From contig FSRD01000003.1 of NCBI GenBank assembly GCA_900129675.1, positions 930,001-994,000 on the forward strand: a stretch of DNA of 64,000 nt. The letters run 5' to 3'. Below are positions 46,022-53,974 of the stretch, one piece after another; within the stretch, counting starts at the first letter, position 1, and each line of letters opens with the position of its first letter. The notes beneath the pieces are model-generated. The model was given only the letters and a program-made list of their open reading frames with translations. It was not told where the DNA came from and made no database searches. This DNA comes from Bradyrhizobium erythrophlei. GTDB taxonomy: Bacteria > Pseudomonadota > Alphaproteobacteria > Rhizobiales > Xanthobacteraceae. The position numbers and the translations under genes were made by a program.

Positions 46022-46316
46022 ATACTTCTGGCGTGGCACGACGATTCATCACCGTGGCGGAAACGCCTCTGTTCATCCGCCAATCCCAGGATATCTGGGA
46101 CGACGCCGAACGGGAGGCCTTCATCGATTTCATCTCGCGGAATCCCGAACGCGGCCCGGAAGCGGCAAACGCGGCGGCGCACGGGTGGTCTACTTTTATC
46201 ATAGTGGCGACCGCCCGCTCTATCTGCTGATGGTCTACGTGAAGGCGCGTCAGGAGAACCTCACGGCGGAAGAAAAGAAGGTCGTTCGAAAGCTGGCGGC
46301 GATCTTGAAGAGCTGA
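46015..46316 (+). pseudogene. RelE-like toxin gene with internal deletion/frameshift
   Basis: The N-terminal half (ARRFITVAETPLFIRQSQDI, then WDDAEREAFIDFISRNPERG) and the C-terminal half (PGSGKRGGARVVYFYHSGDR, then PLYLLMVYVKARQENL) are both typical of RelE/HigB-type mRNA interferases. They are in different frames, and the ~15-20 residues usually between NPE-x-G and the GSGK loop are missing near 46155. The toxin is therefore inactive, while the antitoxin gene after it is intact. Start either ATG 46015 or GTG 46033. Confidence 0.8.
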
Positions 46317-46345
46317 GTGATGGGCGAAAGGAAAGAACAAGAGAC

Positions 46346-46639
46346 ATGGGAAAGTTTGGAAAGGAACTGATTGAGAGCATGCAGCAGGCGGCAAAGCATG
46401 CCGCGGGCAAGAAGGTGCGCGGATTGCGCGTGTCCAAGGTCGAGTTGCCGGACGTGAAAGCGATCCGTCTTTCGCTGCGGATGTCGCAACATCACTTCGC
46501 CGCGGCGTATCGTATTCCGCTGCCCACGCTGAAAAACTGGGAGCAAGGGCGGCGCGTGCCGGATGCGCCTGCTGCCGCCTATCTGCTGGCGATCAAGCGG
46601 CGTCCGAAGGAAATCATGGAAGCCGTCGCACGACCATGA
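46346..46639 (+). CDS. HTH (Xre/HigA-like) antitoxin, orphaned
   Basis: A 97-aa DNA-binding protein. The C-terminal helix-turn-helix is IRLSLRMSQHHFAAAYRIPL, then PTLKNWEQGRRVPDAPAAAY, a standard NadS/HigA-type antitoxin. It follows the broken RelE-like toxin by 29 bases. It probably still represses its promoter through the two palindromes at 45976-46022. It could also protect against related toxins elsewhere. Confidence 0.88.
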   Translation: MGKFGKELIESMQQAAKHAAGKKVRGLRVSKVELPDVKAIRLSLRMSQHHFAAAYRIPLPTLKNWEQGRRVPDAPAAAYLLAIKRRPKEIMEAVARP

Positions 46640-46651
46640 TGGGCCGCCGTC

Positions 46652-46716
46652 AATCCGCCGTTCAGCGACGATAACGCGTCGGGCTACGCTGCCAGCACAG
46701 CCCTTTTGACCGCCTA
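46652..46716 (-). repeat. Relic of a third copy of the SRAP-associated module end
   Basis: About 65 bp resembling 43193-43257 (AATCCGCCGTTCAGCGACGA, then GGGCTACG-TGCCAGCACAGCC). On the minus strand it ends in AVKRAVLAA and a stop, the C-terminus of the small protein at 43225-43452. It is a scar of another module copy. Confidence 0.75.
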
Positions 46717-46790
46717 ATTCGATCCTTGCTTTGACAAGTGCAAAAGCGCACCGGCGAAAAAATTCGGACTACCCCCAAAGAGGCAGCGGC

Positions 46791-46816
46791 GTTCTCGCAA
46801 TCGTCGTTGCGAGAAC
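46791..46816. other. Perfect 10-bp inverted repeat
   Basis: GTTCTCGCAA - TCGTCG - TTGCGAGAAC. It lies at the left edge of a ~1-kb stretch without recognisable genes. Possible operator or hairpin. Confidence 0.5.
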
Positions 46817-46840
46817 CCTGAAGCGGCCGCATCATTTCAC

Positions 46841-47289
46841 ACGCCGGACTTGCCCACTACAGGTCCGGCGTTAAGCCCCCAAATCGGCAGAGGCCTCAGC
46901 TCTTTCCCCAAGGGGCTGGGGCCTCTCCACGTTGTGGTGCCGGGAAGTGCGGGTTGTTTCCTGACTGCGGCGGCGGAATTGCCGACCTTTTCGAAGGCAG
47001 CAAAGCTTCGAAGCAAGAAAGCACCGTCCCACAGGGGTGAGGGGCTATCGGTGTGGGACCGTGCAGGCCTGATTACTTTGGTTGGCCCATGTTTCAAGTC
47101 GGATCGGCCGCGCTTGTTCCTAATGCCGCGGCCAGCCGTATTTGGAAGCCGGCGCAAATTCGATTTCGCTCCGCCGGAAGTCGCTATGTCAGGTTGCGCA
47201 CAGACGTTGCGTTTTCTTCCGAATAGTCTCAAGTATCGCATCACTTGAAACGGATACTTGCGATGGCCCGCCGTGACGGCGGGGGTTTT
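46841..47289 (+). ncRNA. Candidate structured non-coding transcript (hairpins ending in a terminator)
   Basis: I see no credible protein here. Several hairpins follow each other: ACGCCGGAC/GTCCGGCGT (46841-46871), a GAGGCC...GGCCTC hairpin near 46890-46925, TCCCACA/TGTGGGA near 47030-47060, CAAGTATC/GATACTTG (47230-47260), and last CCCGCCG-TGA-CGGCGGG followed by GGTTTT (47267-47289), an intrinsic terminator. A terminator with no gene before it on this strand suggests a non-coding RNA. The 5' end and identity are not known, and it matches no RNA family that I recognise. The gap from 46640 to 47705 otherwise shows no gene. Confidence 0.3.
47267..47289 (+). terminator. Intrinsic terminator without an upstream gene
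   Basis: A 7-bp GC stem with a TGA loop, then GG and TTTT. No plus-strand coding gene precedes it within 600 bp. Confidence 0.65.
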
Positions 47290-47705
47290 CGTTCGGCGCA
47301 TTTGCTGAAGCGATTTTGGAGCGGCCCGAAGCGGGCCCGGTGAGACAAGTGCATCGGGGCGCTCCGGTGCACTCAAACTTACGGCCCCAGTTCTTCTCGG
47401 CTGGAGCCGTTTTCTTTTGTACCGGACGCAGGCCGCACAAACGGCCCCGGCGCGGGGGATAGGACCGTACCGGGACCGCCAACCTGTGGGAGGTTTTCTT
47501 CCGGCCGGGTCTTTGGGGCATTCAGCCGGAAGCGAGGATTCGACGTCTGCGCCGTCGCCGGGTTCCAATTCCGGCGCGGGATATCCGCTGAAAGGAGCGG
47601 CATCCGCGCTGGAACGAAAAATAATGTTCACTTTTTAACGTTGTGCCGGAACGATTCCCCGGCCTCGCGCATATCCACGCGGGTTGGCAATCGGGGATAA
47701 GAAAA

Positions 47706-47888
47706 GTGGTCGGCAGGCAATACGTAAAGCGTCAGGCAACCATCCTTCTCAAATTCGCCCAGACAACATCGGATCCGAAAGTGGCGGCAGCGCTGGTCGA
47801 AAAGGCCGCCGATCTCAAGGCGCGGGTGGAGCATGCGCCCGACCCGAGCCCTCACGCGCCGGATGTCGAACCAATTCCGCAGGGTTAG
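47706..47888 (+). CDS. Small conserved-type hypothetical protein
   Basis: 60 aa starting at GTG 47706 with GGGGATAAG upstream. The sequence (GRQYVKRQATILLKFAQTTS, then DPKVAAALVEKAADLKARVE) forms one amphipathic helical hairpin. This style of short RQA-x-LLKFA-x-T-x2-P-x-VA-x-L-x-EKAADLK protein is familiar to me from Bradyrhizobium genomes. Function unknown. The start is uncertain because GTG codons at 47643 and 47706 are both in frame. Confidence 0.6.
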   Translation: MVGRQYVKRQATILLKFAQTTSDPKVAAALVEKAADLKARVEHAPDPSPHAPDVEPIPQG

Positions 47889-48070
47889 CGGCCAAAATCA
47901 ATATCCAAAGAAACCGGCCCGCCGGCGCGTTAGCAAAGTGTAAACCGCTGATCGACTGCGCACGGCATCCGCTGTGAAAACCGATAAATTCCAATCCAAT
48001 GTCCTAACAAGACCTTCACGGGATACCCCGTAAATCTGATGACCAGCTAATCCTATGACGGATGGTCATC

Positions 48071-48346
48071 ATGACGACTGTTGATGCGCCCAGGGCAAAG
48101 GTGCAGCGCGAACCGCGGCGGCAACTGCAAAAGCACGTGGCCTGGCTCACGGTCGACGATGAGCTGACGAAGACTGAATGCGTCGTCATGGACGTGTCGC
48201 CGGGCGGCGCCAGGATCGTGACCGACGCCGAGATCGACGTCGCCGACCGGTTCAAGCTGGCGCTGGTGCCGGATCATCCGAAGCGCCAGCCCTGCGAAGT
48301 GGTCTGGCGCAGGGGCCGGATGTTCGGCATCAAATTCGTGCTCTGA
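48071..48346 (+). CDS. PilZ-domain protein
   Basis: A 91-aa single-domain protein. PilZ domains bind cyclic-di-GMP through R-x3-R and D/N-x-S-x2-G motifs. Here REPRRQLQKHV gives a possible RxxxR and VMDVSPGGARI gives DxSxxG. The rest (VVWRRGRMFGIKFVL) completes the barrel. ATG 48071 follows GGATGG; ATG 48062 is three codons upstream. It probably modulates motility or exopolysaccharide in response to c-di-GMP. Confidence 0.85.
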   Translation: MTTVDAPRAKVQREPRRQLQKHVAWLTVDDELTKTECVVMDVSPGGARIVTDAEIDVADRFKLALVPDHPKRQPCEVVWRRGRMFGIKFVL

Positions 48347-49263
48347 TACCACCGCAGGTCCACATCCACCGATTTCTCCGGTCCAGCCCGGAAGTGGTTC
48401 ATTCCTGTCGCAATTTGCTACATGAACCTTGGCACGGCCTGCGCAGACATAGATCTGCCGGGGAGGATTTCAGGGGCCCCGGTGACTGCCCAACGCCGCC
48501 GAGCGATCATATTCCGCTCGAGCGGCGTTGTTGTTTTCCGGGATGTTGATCTGGTGCCGTTCTGCATCCCCTGGCCGGGTGTTCCACGGTTTCCCGATTT
48601 GAGACGTTCGTGATTTGGGAGCAATTTCCGCCGGCAGCCGAAAAGACGGGCAGATTCGATATGCGCGCAGAAAGAAAATTGCCGAACGCTTTCAACGTGA
48701 TTTGCCCTGTCCAGACCTTCCGGAGAAAATATTCCTGTTTTCAAAACCCCCAAATCAGCGTTAGAAATCCCGCCGTCTCATCCCTCAACGAGGGGCGTAT
48801 CCGGATCGTCAAATACGTTGGGATGAGATGCGGTGGACGCGGCAGCGTCGGGCGCGATTGTGATCGCAGGGCGGTTCTCCGAACCGTGAGCCATCATGGC
48901 GCGACAGACGAACGATGTTGCAGCGGACGGCAAAACCGTGTGGTCCTGGCACCCGTTGCTGGTGTCAAATCGGCGGAGGTTTTCGTCAGCCCAACCGGGC
49001 CTGACAAACCTTCAATCCGCCGATGACGGTGACAAGACGAATTCGTCGCCGAGGAGAGCACGGCATAAGCCGTTAAAACCATTCGCGTGCGGGAATGCCG
49101 GGTGATTCCGGTGCGACCGTGGTGACTACCCTGTGCTTACTGCCAATGCACAGGGGCTGCGGGTGCATCGGGCACCCGGCATTCCCCACTCCCTCGATGG
49201 GAGAAGGATTTTTCACAGCTCGGGCGCAACGCGCCGCGAGGGCGCGAACTCATATCTGGCCCC
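48347..49263. repeat. Gene-free, repeat-like intergenic region
   Basis: About 900 bp with only short open frames whose translations look artificial (rich in Arg, Cys, Gly and Pro). The part from ~48780 to 49250 (…GATGAGATGCGGTGGACGCG onward) resembles, from memory, a composite intergenic repeat present many times in Bradyrhizobium genomes. I cannot confirm that by search. It runs directly into palindromic repeat copy B. Confidence 0.4.
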
Positions 49264-49349
49264 CGTCATTGCGAGCGAAGCGAAGCAATCCATCTCTCCA
49301 CGCAAAGAAAGAATGGATTGCTTCGGTCGCTTCGCTCCTCGCAATGACG
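49264..49349. repeat. Palindromic dispersed repeat, copy B
   Basis: CGTCATTGCGAGCGAAGCGA... to ...GCTCCTCGCAATGACG, the same ~86-bp long hairpin as copies at 17332-17418 and 59573-59657. It lies four bases after the 3' end of the hydrolase pseudogene. Confidence 0.9.
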
Positions 49350-49353
49350 TCAA

Positions 49354-50259
49354 TCACTCCGCCGCCTCAATCCATTCCGCCGCGCCTCGCCACAGCGTGT
49401 CGCGATGCTCGGGGCGGAAGAAACCGAGATGGCCGACTTTGGCGGCGCCGGTATCCGCCGGCGTCACCGTGATGATCTCGGGCTTGGTCGCGGTAAATCC
49501 CGAACACAGCAATTCGACCGCCGGCCGCGTCGCCTAGGGGTCGTCGGACAGGCACAGCGCGCGCAGCGCGCCCTTGTATTTCGGAAAATTCTGCAACGCC
49601 GTGAGCGTGGGATCGCCGAGCAGATAGCGCGGGTTCATCACCCAGTCGACCCATTGCAGGAAGACATCCTTCGGCAGATCCTCGCCGAGGCCGGCCCAGC
49701 CCGGCATGTAGCCGAGCGCGCGGGTCAGCGGCGCGCCGACGAAATTCAGCATGGCGTAGACGCGAAAGCGCTCGGGCGAGGCCATCAGCTTCCAGTAGCC
49801 GGCCTGGGCGGCGATCAAAAGCGCGCGCGAAATCTCGGCATTGTTCGGCAGCAGCCCCAGCGCCTGGCCGCCGAAGGAATGGCCGACATAGGCGAACGGC
49901 AGCGCCTTGTAACGCGCGCGCATCCACGACACCGCGGAGGTAACGTCCTGCGCCGCCCAATCCGACATCGAGGCCTTGAAGCCGACCAGCGATTTCGGCT
50001 GGTTGTATCCGGCCATCGCCTTCTGCCGGCTTTCCCCGGTGCCGCGGTAATCGTAGGTCAGGACCGCGCAGCCGCGCCTGGCGAGATAGCCGGCAAAGCC
50101 GCGGTAGAGCTTGCGCGGCACGGCGGTCGCCGAATTGATCAGCACGGCATGGCGCTTGGCGCCGCGCGGCAAAAACAGCGTCGCGGCCAGCGGATAGCCA
50201 TCCGCCGCAGGCACGGTGATGTCGTCGGCAAATACGTCGTCCAAGCCCGGCCCGGCCAC
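49354..50259 (-). pseudogene. Alpha/beta hydrolase interrupted by one amber codon
   Basis: A 301-codon alpha/beta hydrolase (serine hydrolase of the YheT/'alpha-beta hydrolase family' type). The nucleophile elbow is in FAYVGHSFGGQALG. The oxyanion/HGGT-like start is LAATLFLPRGAKRHAVLIN and YDYRGTGES is typical. At 49534-49536 a TAG replaces a codon after LRALCLSDDP. The same frame then continues for ~60 codons with hydrolase-like sequence (ATRPAVELLCSGFT, then the likely catalytic His in KVGHLGFFRPEHRDTLW) to TGA at 49354. The single stop would remove the catalytic His region. GTG 50259 has AAGGAGGAG just upstream and is the likely start. Confidence 0.8.
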
Positions 50260-50335
50260 CGCGATCTCCTCCTTGAGTTTGCGAGCGCCACAGCAAATGC
50301 GAATTCGGCTTTTGCCGCAAGGGCTTGTGCGGAGA

Positions 50336-50414
50336 AGCGGAAATCCAACTGGCGGCCGGCCTTTTGCCTGTGTATAAGCCGGAACTCCGCTACCTGCCAT
50401 AAGTAGCGGTTTTT
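50336..50414 (+). promoter_or_regulatory. Probable transcription attenuator before the DAHP synthase gene
   Basis: CCGCTAC (50387-50393) and GTAGCGG (50403-50409), followed by TTTTT (50410-50414), form an intrinsic terminator 18 bases before the aroG start. There is no plus-strand gene upstream that it could serve. An alternative pairing of AGCGGA (50336-50341) with TCCGCT (50386-50391) would disrupt the terminator's left arm, giving an antiterminator. The sensor is unknown: no aromatic-amino-acid-rich leader peptide was seen. Confidence 0.6.
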
Positions 50415-50431
50415 GCTCAGGAGTTAACGCC

Positions 50432-51820
50432 ATGTCCGAGCGGTGGACACCCGATAGCTGGCGCACCAGGCCGGTGCTGCAAATGCCCGATTATCCCGAT
50501 GCCAAGGCATTGGCCGATGTCGAGGCGCAGTTGGCGACGTTTCCCCCGCTGGTTTTTGCCGGTGAGGCCCGCAACCTGAAAAAGGCGCTTGCGCGCGTCG
50601 CCGGCGGCGAAGCGTTCCTGCTGCAGGGCGGCGACTGCGCCGAGAGCTTTGCCGAACACGGCGCCAACAACATTCGCGACTTCTTCCGCGTGCTGCTGCA
50701 GATGGCGGTCGTGCTCACCTATGCCGGCGCGCTGCCGGTGGTGAAGGTCGGCCGCATCGCCGGCCAGTTCGCCAAGCCGCGCTCGTCCAACACCGAGAAG
50801 ATCAACGGCGTCGAGCTGCCGAGCTACCGCGGCGACATCATCAACGACATCGCGTTTACCAGGGAAGCGCGCGTCCCCGATCCGCAGCGCCAGTTGATGG
50901 CCTACCGGCAGTCGGCGGCGACGCTCAATCTGCTGCGCGCGTTCGCAACCGGCGGCTTTGCCAATCTCGGCAGCGTGCATCAGTGGATGCTCGGCTTCCT
51001 CAAGGACTCGCCGCAGTCGCGCCGTTACAAGGAATTGGCGGATCGCATTTCGGATGCGCTGAATTTCATGCGCGCCTGCGGCCTCGATCTCGAGAGCCAT
51101 CCGGAACTGCGCGCCACCGACTTCTACACCAGCCATGAGGCGCTGCTGCTCGGCTACGAACAGGCTTTTACTCGCGTCGATTCCACCACCGGCGACTGGT
51201 ATGCGACCTCGGGCCACATGATCTGGATCGGCGATCGCACCCGCCAGCTCGACCACGGCCATGTCGAATATTTCCGTGGCATCAAGAACCCGATCGGCCT
51301 GAAATGCGGGCCATCGCTTAAAGCCGACGAGTTGCTCAAACTGATCGACGTGCTCAATCCCGACAACGAGCCGGGGCGGCTGACGCTGATCAACCGTTTC
51401 GGCGCCGACAAGGTCGGCGATCATCTGGCGCCGCTGATCCGCGCGGTGAAGCGGGAAGGGCGGGTCGTGGTCTGGTCGTGCGATCCGATGCACGGCAACA
51501 CCATCACCTCGACGTCAGGTTACAAGACCCGCCCGTTCGACCGGGTGTTGTCGGAGGTGAAATCGTTCTTCGCGATCCATCAGGCCGAGGGCACCCACGC
51601 CGGCGGCGTGCATCTGGAGATGACCGGGCAGGACGTCACCGAATGCATCGGCGGCGCGCGCGCCATCACCGATGAGGATCTCAACGACCGCTATCACACG
51701 GTCTGCGATCCCCGTTTGAACGCCGAACAGTCGATCGACATGGCTTTCCTGATCGCGGAACTGTTGAAGCAGGAACGCGCCGGCAAGGTCCAGCCGATGC
51801 CGGCCGCAGCGGGTCTTTGA
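50432..51820 (+). CDS. aroG: Class II 3-deoxy-7-phosphoheptulonate synthase (DAHP synthase)
   Basis: A 462-aa enzyme for the first shikimate-pathway step (phosphoenolpyruvate + erythrose 4-phosphate). It is of the plant-like class II: WTPDSWRTRPVLQMPDYPD at the N-terminus, QGGDCAESF with the metal-ligand Cys, GRIAGQFAKPRSS for phosphoenolpyruvate binding, and WSCDPMHGNT with the metal-binding His. A CAGGAG site precedes ATG 50432. It is preceded by a likely attenuator and followed after one base by dgkA. Confidence 0.95.
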   Translation: MSERWTPDSWRTRPVLQMPDYPDAKALADVEAQLATFPPLVFAGEARNLKKALARVAGGEAFLLQGGDCAESFAEHGANNIRDFFRVLLQMAVVLTYAGALPVVKVGRIAGQFAKPRSSNTEKINGVELPSYRGDIINDIAFTREARVPDPQRQLMAYRQSAATLNLLRAFATGGFANLGSVHQWMLGFLKDSPQSRRYKELADRISDALNFMRACGLDLESHPELRATDFYTSHEALLLGYEQAFTRVDSTTGDWYATSGHMIWIGDRTRQLDHGHVEYFRGIKNPIGLKCGPSLKADELLKLIDVLNPDNEPGRLTLINRFGADKVGDHLAPLIRAVKREGRVVVWSCDPMHGNTITSTSGYKTRPFDRVLSEVKSFFAIHQAEGTHAGGVHLEMTGQDVTECIGGARAITDEDLNDRYHTVCDPRLNAEQSIDMAFLIAELLKQERAGKVQPMPAAAGL

Positions 51821-51821
51821 T

Positions 51822-52175
51822 TTGCTGAGATTCTGGCGGGCCACGATCAATACCCGAAACGGGCTCGCCTTTGCGATCCGGTCGGAGCAGGCCGTCCGTG
51901 AGGAAATTGCGGCGCTGGCGATTTCGCTGCCGCTGGCGTGGCTGATCGGCGTCACGGCGATGCGCCGTGTCGAACTGGTCGCGGCCGTGGTCCTGGTGCT
52001 GGTGGTCGAGTTGCTCAATACCGCGATCGAAAAGCTCGCCGACCGCCTCACCACCGACCACGATCCGCAGATCGGACGGGTCAAGGATATGGGATCGGCC
52101 GCGGTCGGCGTGGCGCTGGTGATGGGCGGCCTGTTCTGGCTGTTCGCCATCGCCGAACGCATGGGCGCGATCTGA
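51822..52175 (+). CDS. dgkA: Diacylglycerol kinase (DgkA, integral membrane)
   Basis: A 117-aa three-helix membrane kinase that recycles diacylglycerol to phosphatidate. The family signature VVELLNTAIEKLADRLT (E-x-x-N-T-A-I-E) and KDMGSAAVGVAL with the second acidic set are present. The TTG start at 51822 comes one base after the aroG stop. No better ATG exists, and the N-terminus fits the family (RFWRATINTRNGLAFAIRSE). It is likely co-transcribed with aroG and nadE. Confidence 0.93.
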   Translation: MLRFWRATINTRNGLAFAIRSEQAVREEIAALAISLPLAWLIGVTAMRRVELVAAVVLVLVVELLNTAIEKLADRLTTDHDPQIGRVKDMGSAAVGVALVMGGLFWLFAIAERMGAI

Positions 52176-52220
52176 AGCAAGCGATTGCAGTTTGGGCTTG
52201 TGCAGGGCACCATTGGCACC

Positions 52221-53972
52221 ATGAGCGAAGTCGAATTCAGGATCACGCTGGCCCAGTTGAACCCGACCGTCGGCGACGTCGCCGGCAACGCCGCGAAAGC
52301 GCGTGCCGCGCGCGAAAAGGCGCGGGCCGATGGCGCCGATCTCGTGGTTTTTTCCGAGCTGTTCATCGCGGGCTACCCGCCGGAAGATTTGATCCTGAAG
52401 CCGGCGTTCCAGGCGGCGTGCCGCGCCGCGGTCGAGGAACTGGCGCGCGAGACTGCCGGCGGCGGCCCGGCTGTCCTGATCGGCACGCCCTGGGTCGAGG
52501 ACGACAAGCTCTATAATGCCGTGGCGTTGCTTGACGAGGGTCGCATCGCGGCGCTGCGCTTCAAGGCCAATTTGCCGAATTACGGCGTGTTCGACGAGAA
52601 GCGGCTGTTCGCGCGCGGGCCGGCGTCGGGACCGGTGACCGTAAGCGGGGTGCGGATCGGCGTACCCATCTGCGAGGACATCTGGCTCGAAGAGTCCGAG
52701 GAATACGAAAACGTCGTCGAATGTCTGGCCGAGACCGGCGCGGAAATTCTGGTGGTGCCGAACGGCTCGCCTTATGCGCGTGACAAGAACGATCTGCGGC
52801 TGTCGATCGCCGTGGCCCGTGTCACGGAGAGCGGTTTGCCGCTGATTTACCTGAACGAGGTCGGCGGCCAGGACGAATTGATCTTCGACGGCGCCTCCTT
52901 TGCGCTGAACGCGGATCTTTCGGTGGCGGTGCAGTTACCGGCGTTCGAGGAGAACATCACGACTCTGCACTGGTCGAAGACCAGTGACGGCTGGCGCTGC
53001 TCGGGCCCAATCACGCCGCTGCTCGAGGGCGACAAGGCCGATTACGCGGCCTGCGTGCTCGGCTTGCGCGACTATGTCCGCAAGAACGGTTTTCCCGGCG
53101 TGCTGCTCGGCGTCTCCGGCGGCATCGATTCGGCGCTGTGCGCAGCGATGGCGGTCGATGCGCTCGGTGCCGACAAGGTCCGCGGCGTGATGCTGCCATT
53201 TCGATTTACCGCGCAGGTGTCGCTCGACGATGCCGCCAAGCTCGCAACCGCGCTCGGCATCCGCTACGAGGTGCTGCCGATCGCGGACGCCGTGAACGGC
53301 TTTGAGAAGATTTTGTCGGGCACCTTCGCAGGGCTGCCGCGCGACATTACCGAAGAGAATCTGCAGGCGCGCGCCCGCGGCACGCTGTTGATGGCGATTT
53401 CCAACAAGACCGGCGCGATGGTGGTCACGACCGGCAACAAGTCGGAAATGTCGGTCGGCTACGCCACGCTGTACGGCGACATGAACGGCGGCTTCAATCC
53501 GATCAAGGATATCTACAAGACCGAAGTGTTCCGGCTCTCGAGCCTGCGCAATGAATGGAAGCCGGAAGGCGCGCTCGGCCCGTCGGGCGAGGTGATACCG
53601 GTCAACATCATCACGCGGCCGCCGACCGCCGAATTGCGAGAGAACCAGACCGACCAGGATTCGCTGCCGCCCTACGACATGCTTGATGCGATCCTGGAAC
53701 GCCTGGTCGAGCGCGAGGAGCCGCTTGCCTCGATCATATCGGCGGGTTTTCCGCCCGAGGTGGTGACGCGGATCGATCGTCTGCTCTACATCGCCGAATA
53801 CAAGCGCCGCCAGGCCGCGCCCGGCGTCAAGGTCACGCAAAAGAACTTTGGCCGGGATCGCCGCTACCCCATCACCAACCGCTTTCGCGATTCGGGCAAG
53901 CCGTTGCCCGAACCCGATCCCACGCTGCTGTCACGTGCGGGCCGAGCATCGGCGGACGCGTTCGAAGGCTGA
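52221..53972 (+). CDS. nadE: Glutamine-dependent NAD+ synthetase
   Basis: A 583-aa two-domain enzyme. The N-terminal nitrilase-type glutaminase (residues ~1-260) has the catalytic Glu in VVFSELFIAGYPPED, a Lys in RFKANLPNYG and Cys in IGVPICEDIW. The C-terminal synthetase has the PP-loop LGVSGGIDSAL and the TGNKSEMSVGYATLYGDMNG region. It amidates nicotinic acid adenine dinucleotide. ATG 52221 is preferred over the 52185 ATG because it gives the family start (EVEFRITLAQLNPTVGD). It ends 2 bases before the convergent DUF2865 gene. Confidence 0.95.
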   Translation: MSEVEFRITLAQLNPTVGDVAGNAAKARAAREKARADGADLVVFSELFIAGYPPEDLILKPAFQAACRAAVEELARETAGGGPAVLIGTPWVEDDKLYNAVALLDEGRIAALRFKANLPNYGVFDEKRLFARGPASGPVTVSGVRIGVPICEDIWLEESEEYENVVECLAETGAEILVVPNGSPYARDKNDLRLSIAVARVTESGLPLIYLNEVGGQDELIFDGASFALNADLSVAVQLPAFEENITTLHWSKTSDGWRCSGPITPLLEGDKADYAACVLGLRDYVRKNGFPGVLLGVSGGIDSALCAAMAVDALGADKVRGVMLPFRFTAQVSLDDAAKLATALGIRYEVLPIADAVNGFEKILSGTFAGLPRDITEENLQARARGTLLMAISNKTGAMVVTTGNKSEMSVGYATLYGDMNGGFNPIKDIYKTEVFRLSSLRNEWKPEGALGPSGEVIPVNIITRPPTAELRENQTDQDSLPPYDMLDAILERLVEREEPLASIISAGFPPEVVTRIDRLLYIAEYKRRQAAPGVKVTQKNFGRDRRYPITNRFRDSGKPLPEPDPTLLSRAGRASADAFEG

Positions 53973-53974
53973 GA

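Noticed and set aside
46837..47631. Several open frames of 74-264 codons in the gap
   Set aside because: Biased composition, no ribosome sites, no protein pattern on either strand; hairpins and a terminator explain the region better.
48422..49537. Open frames of 62-138 codons after the PilZ gene
   Set aside because: Overlapping frames on both strands with artificial composition; the sequence looks like intergenic repeats.
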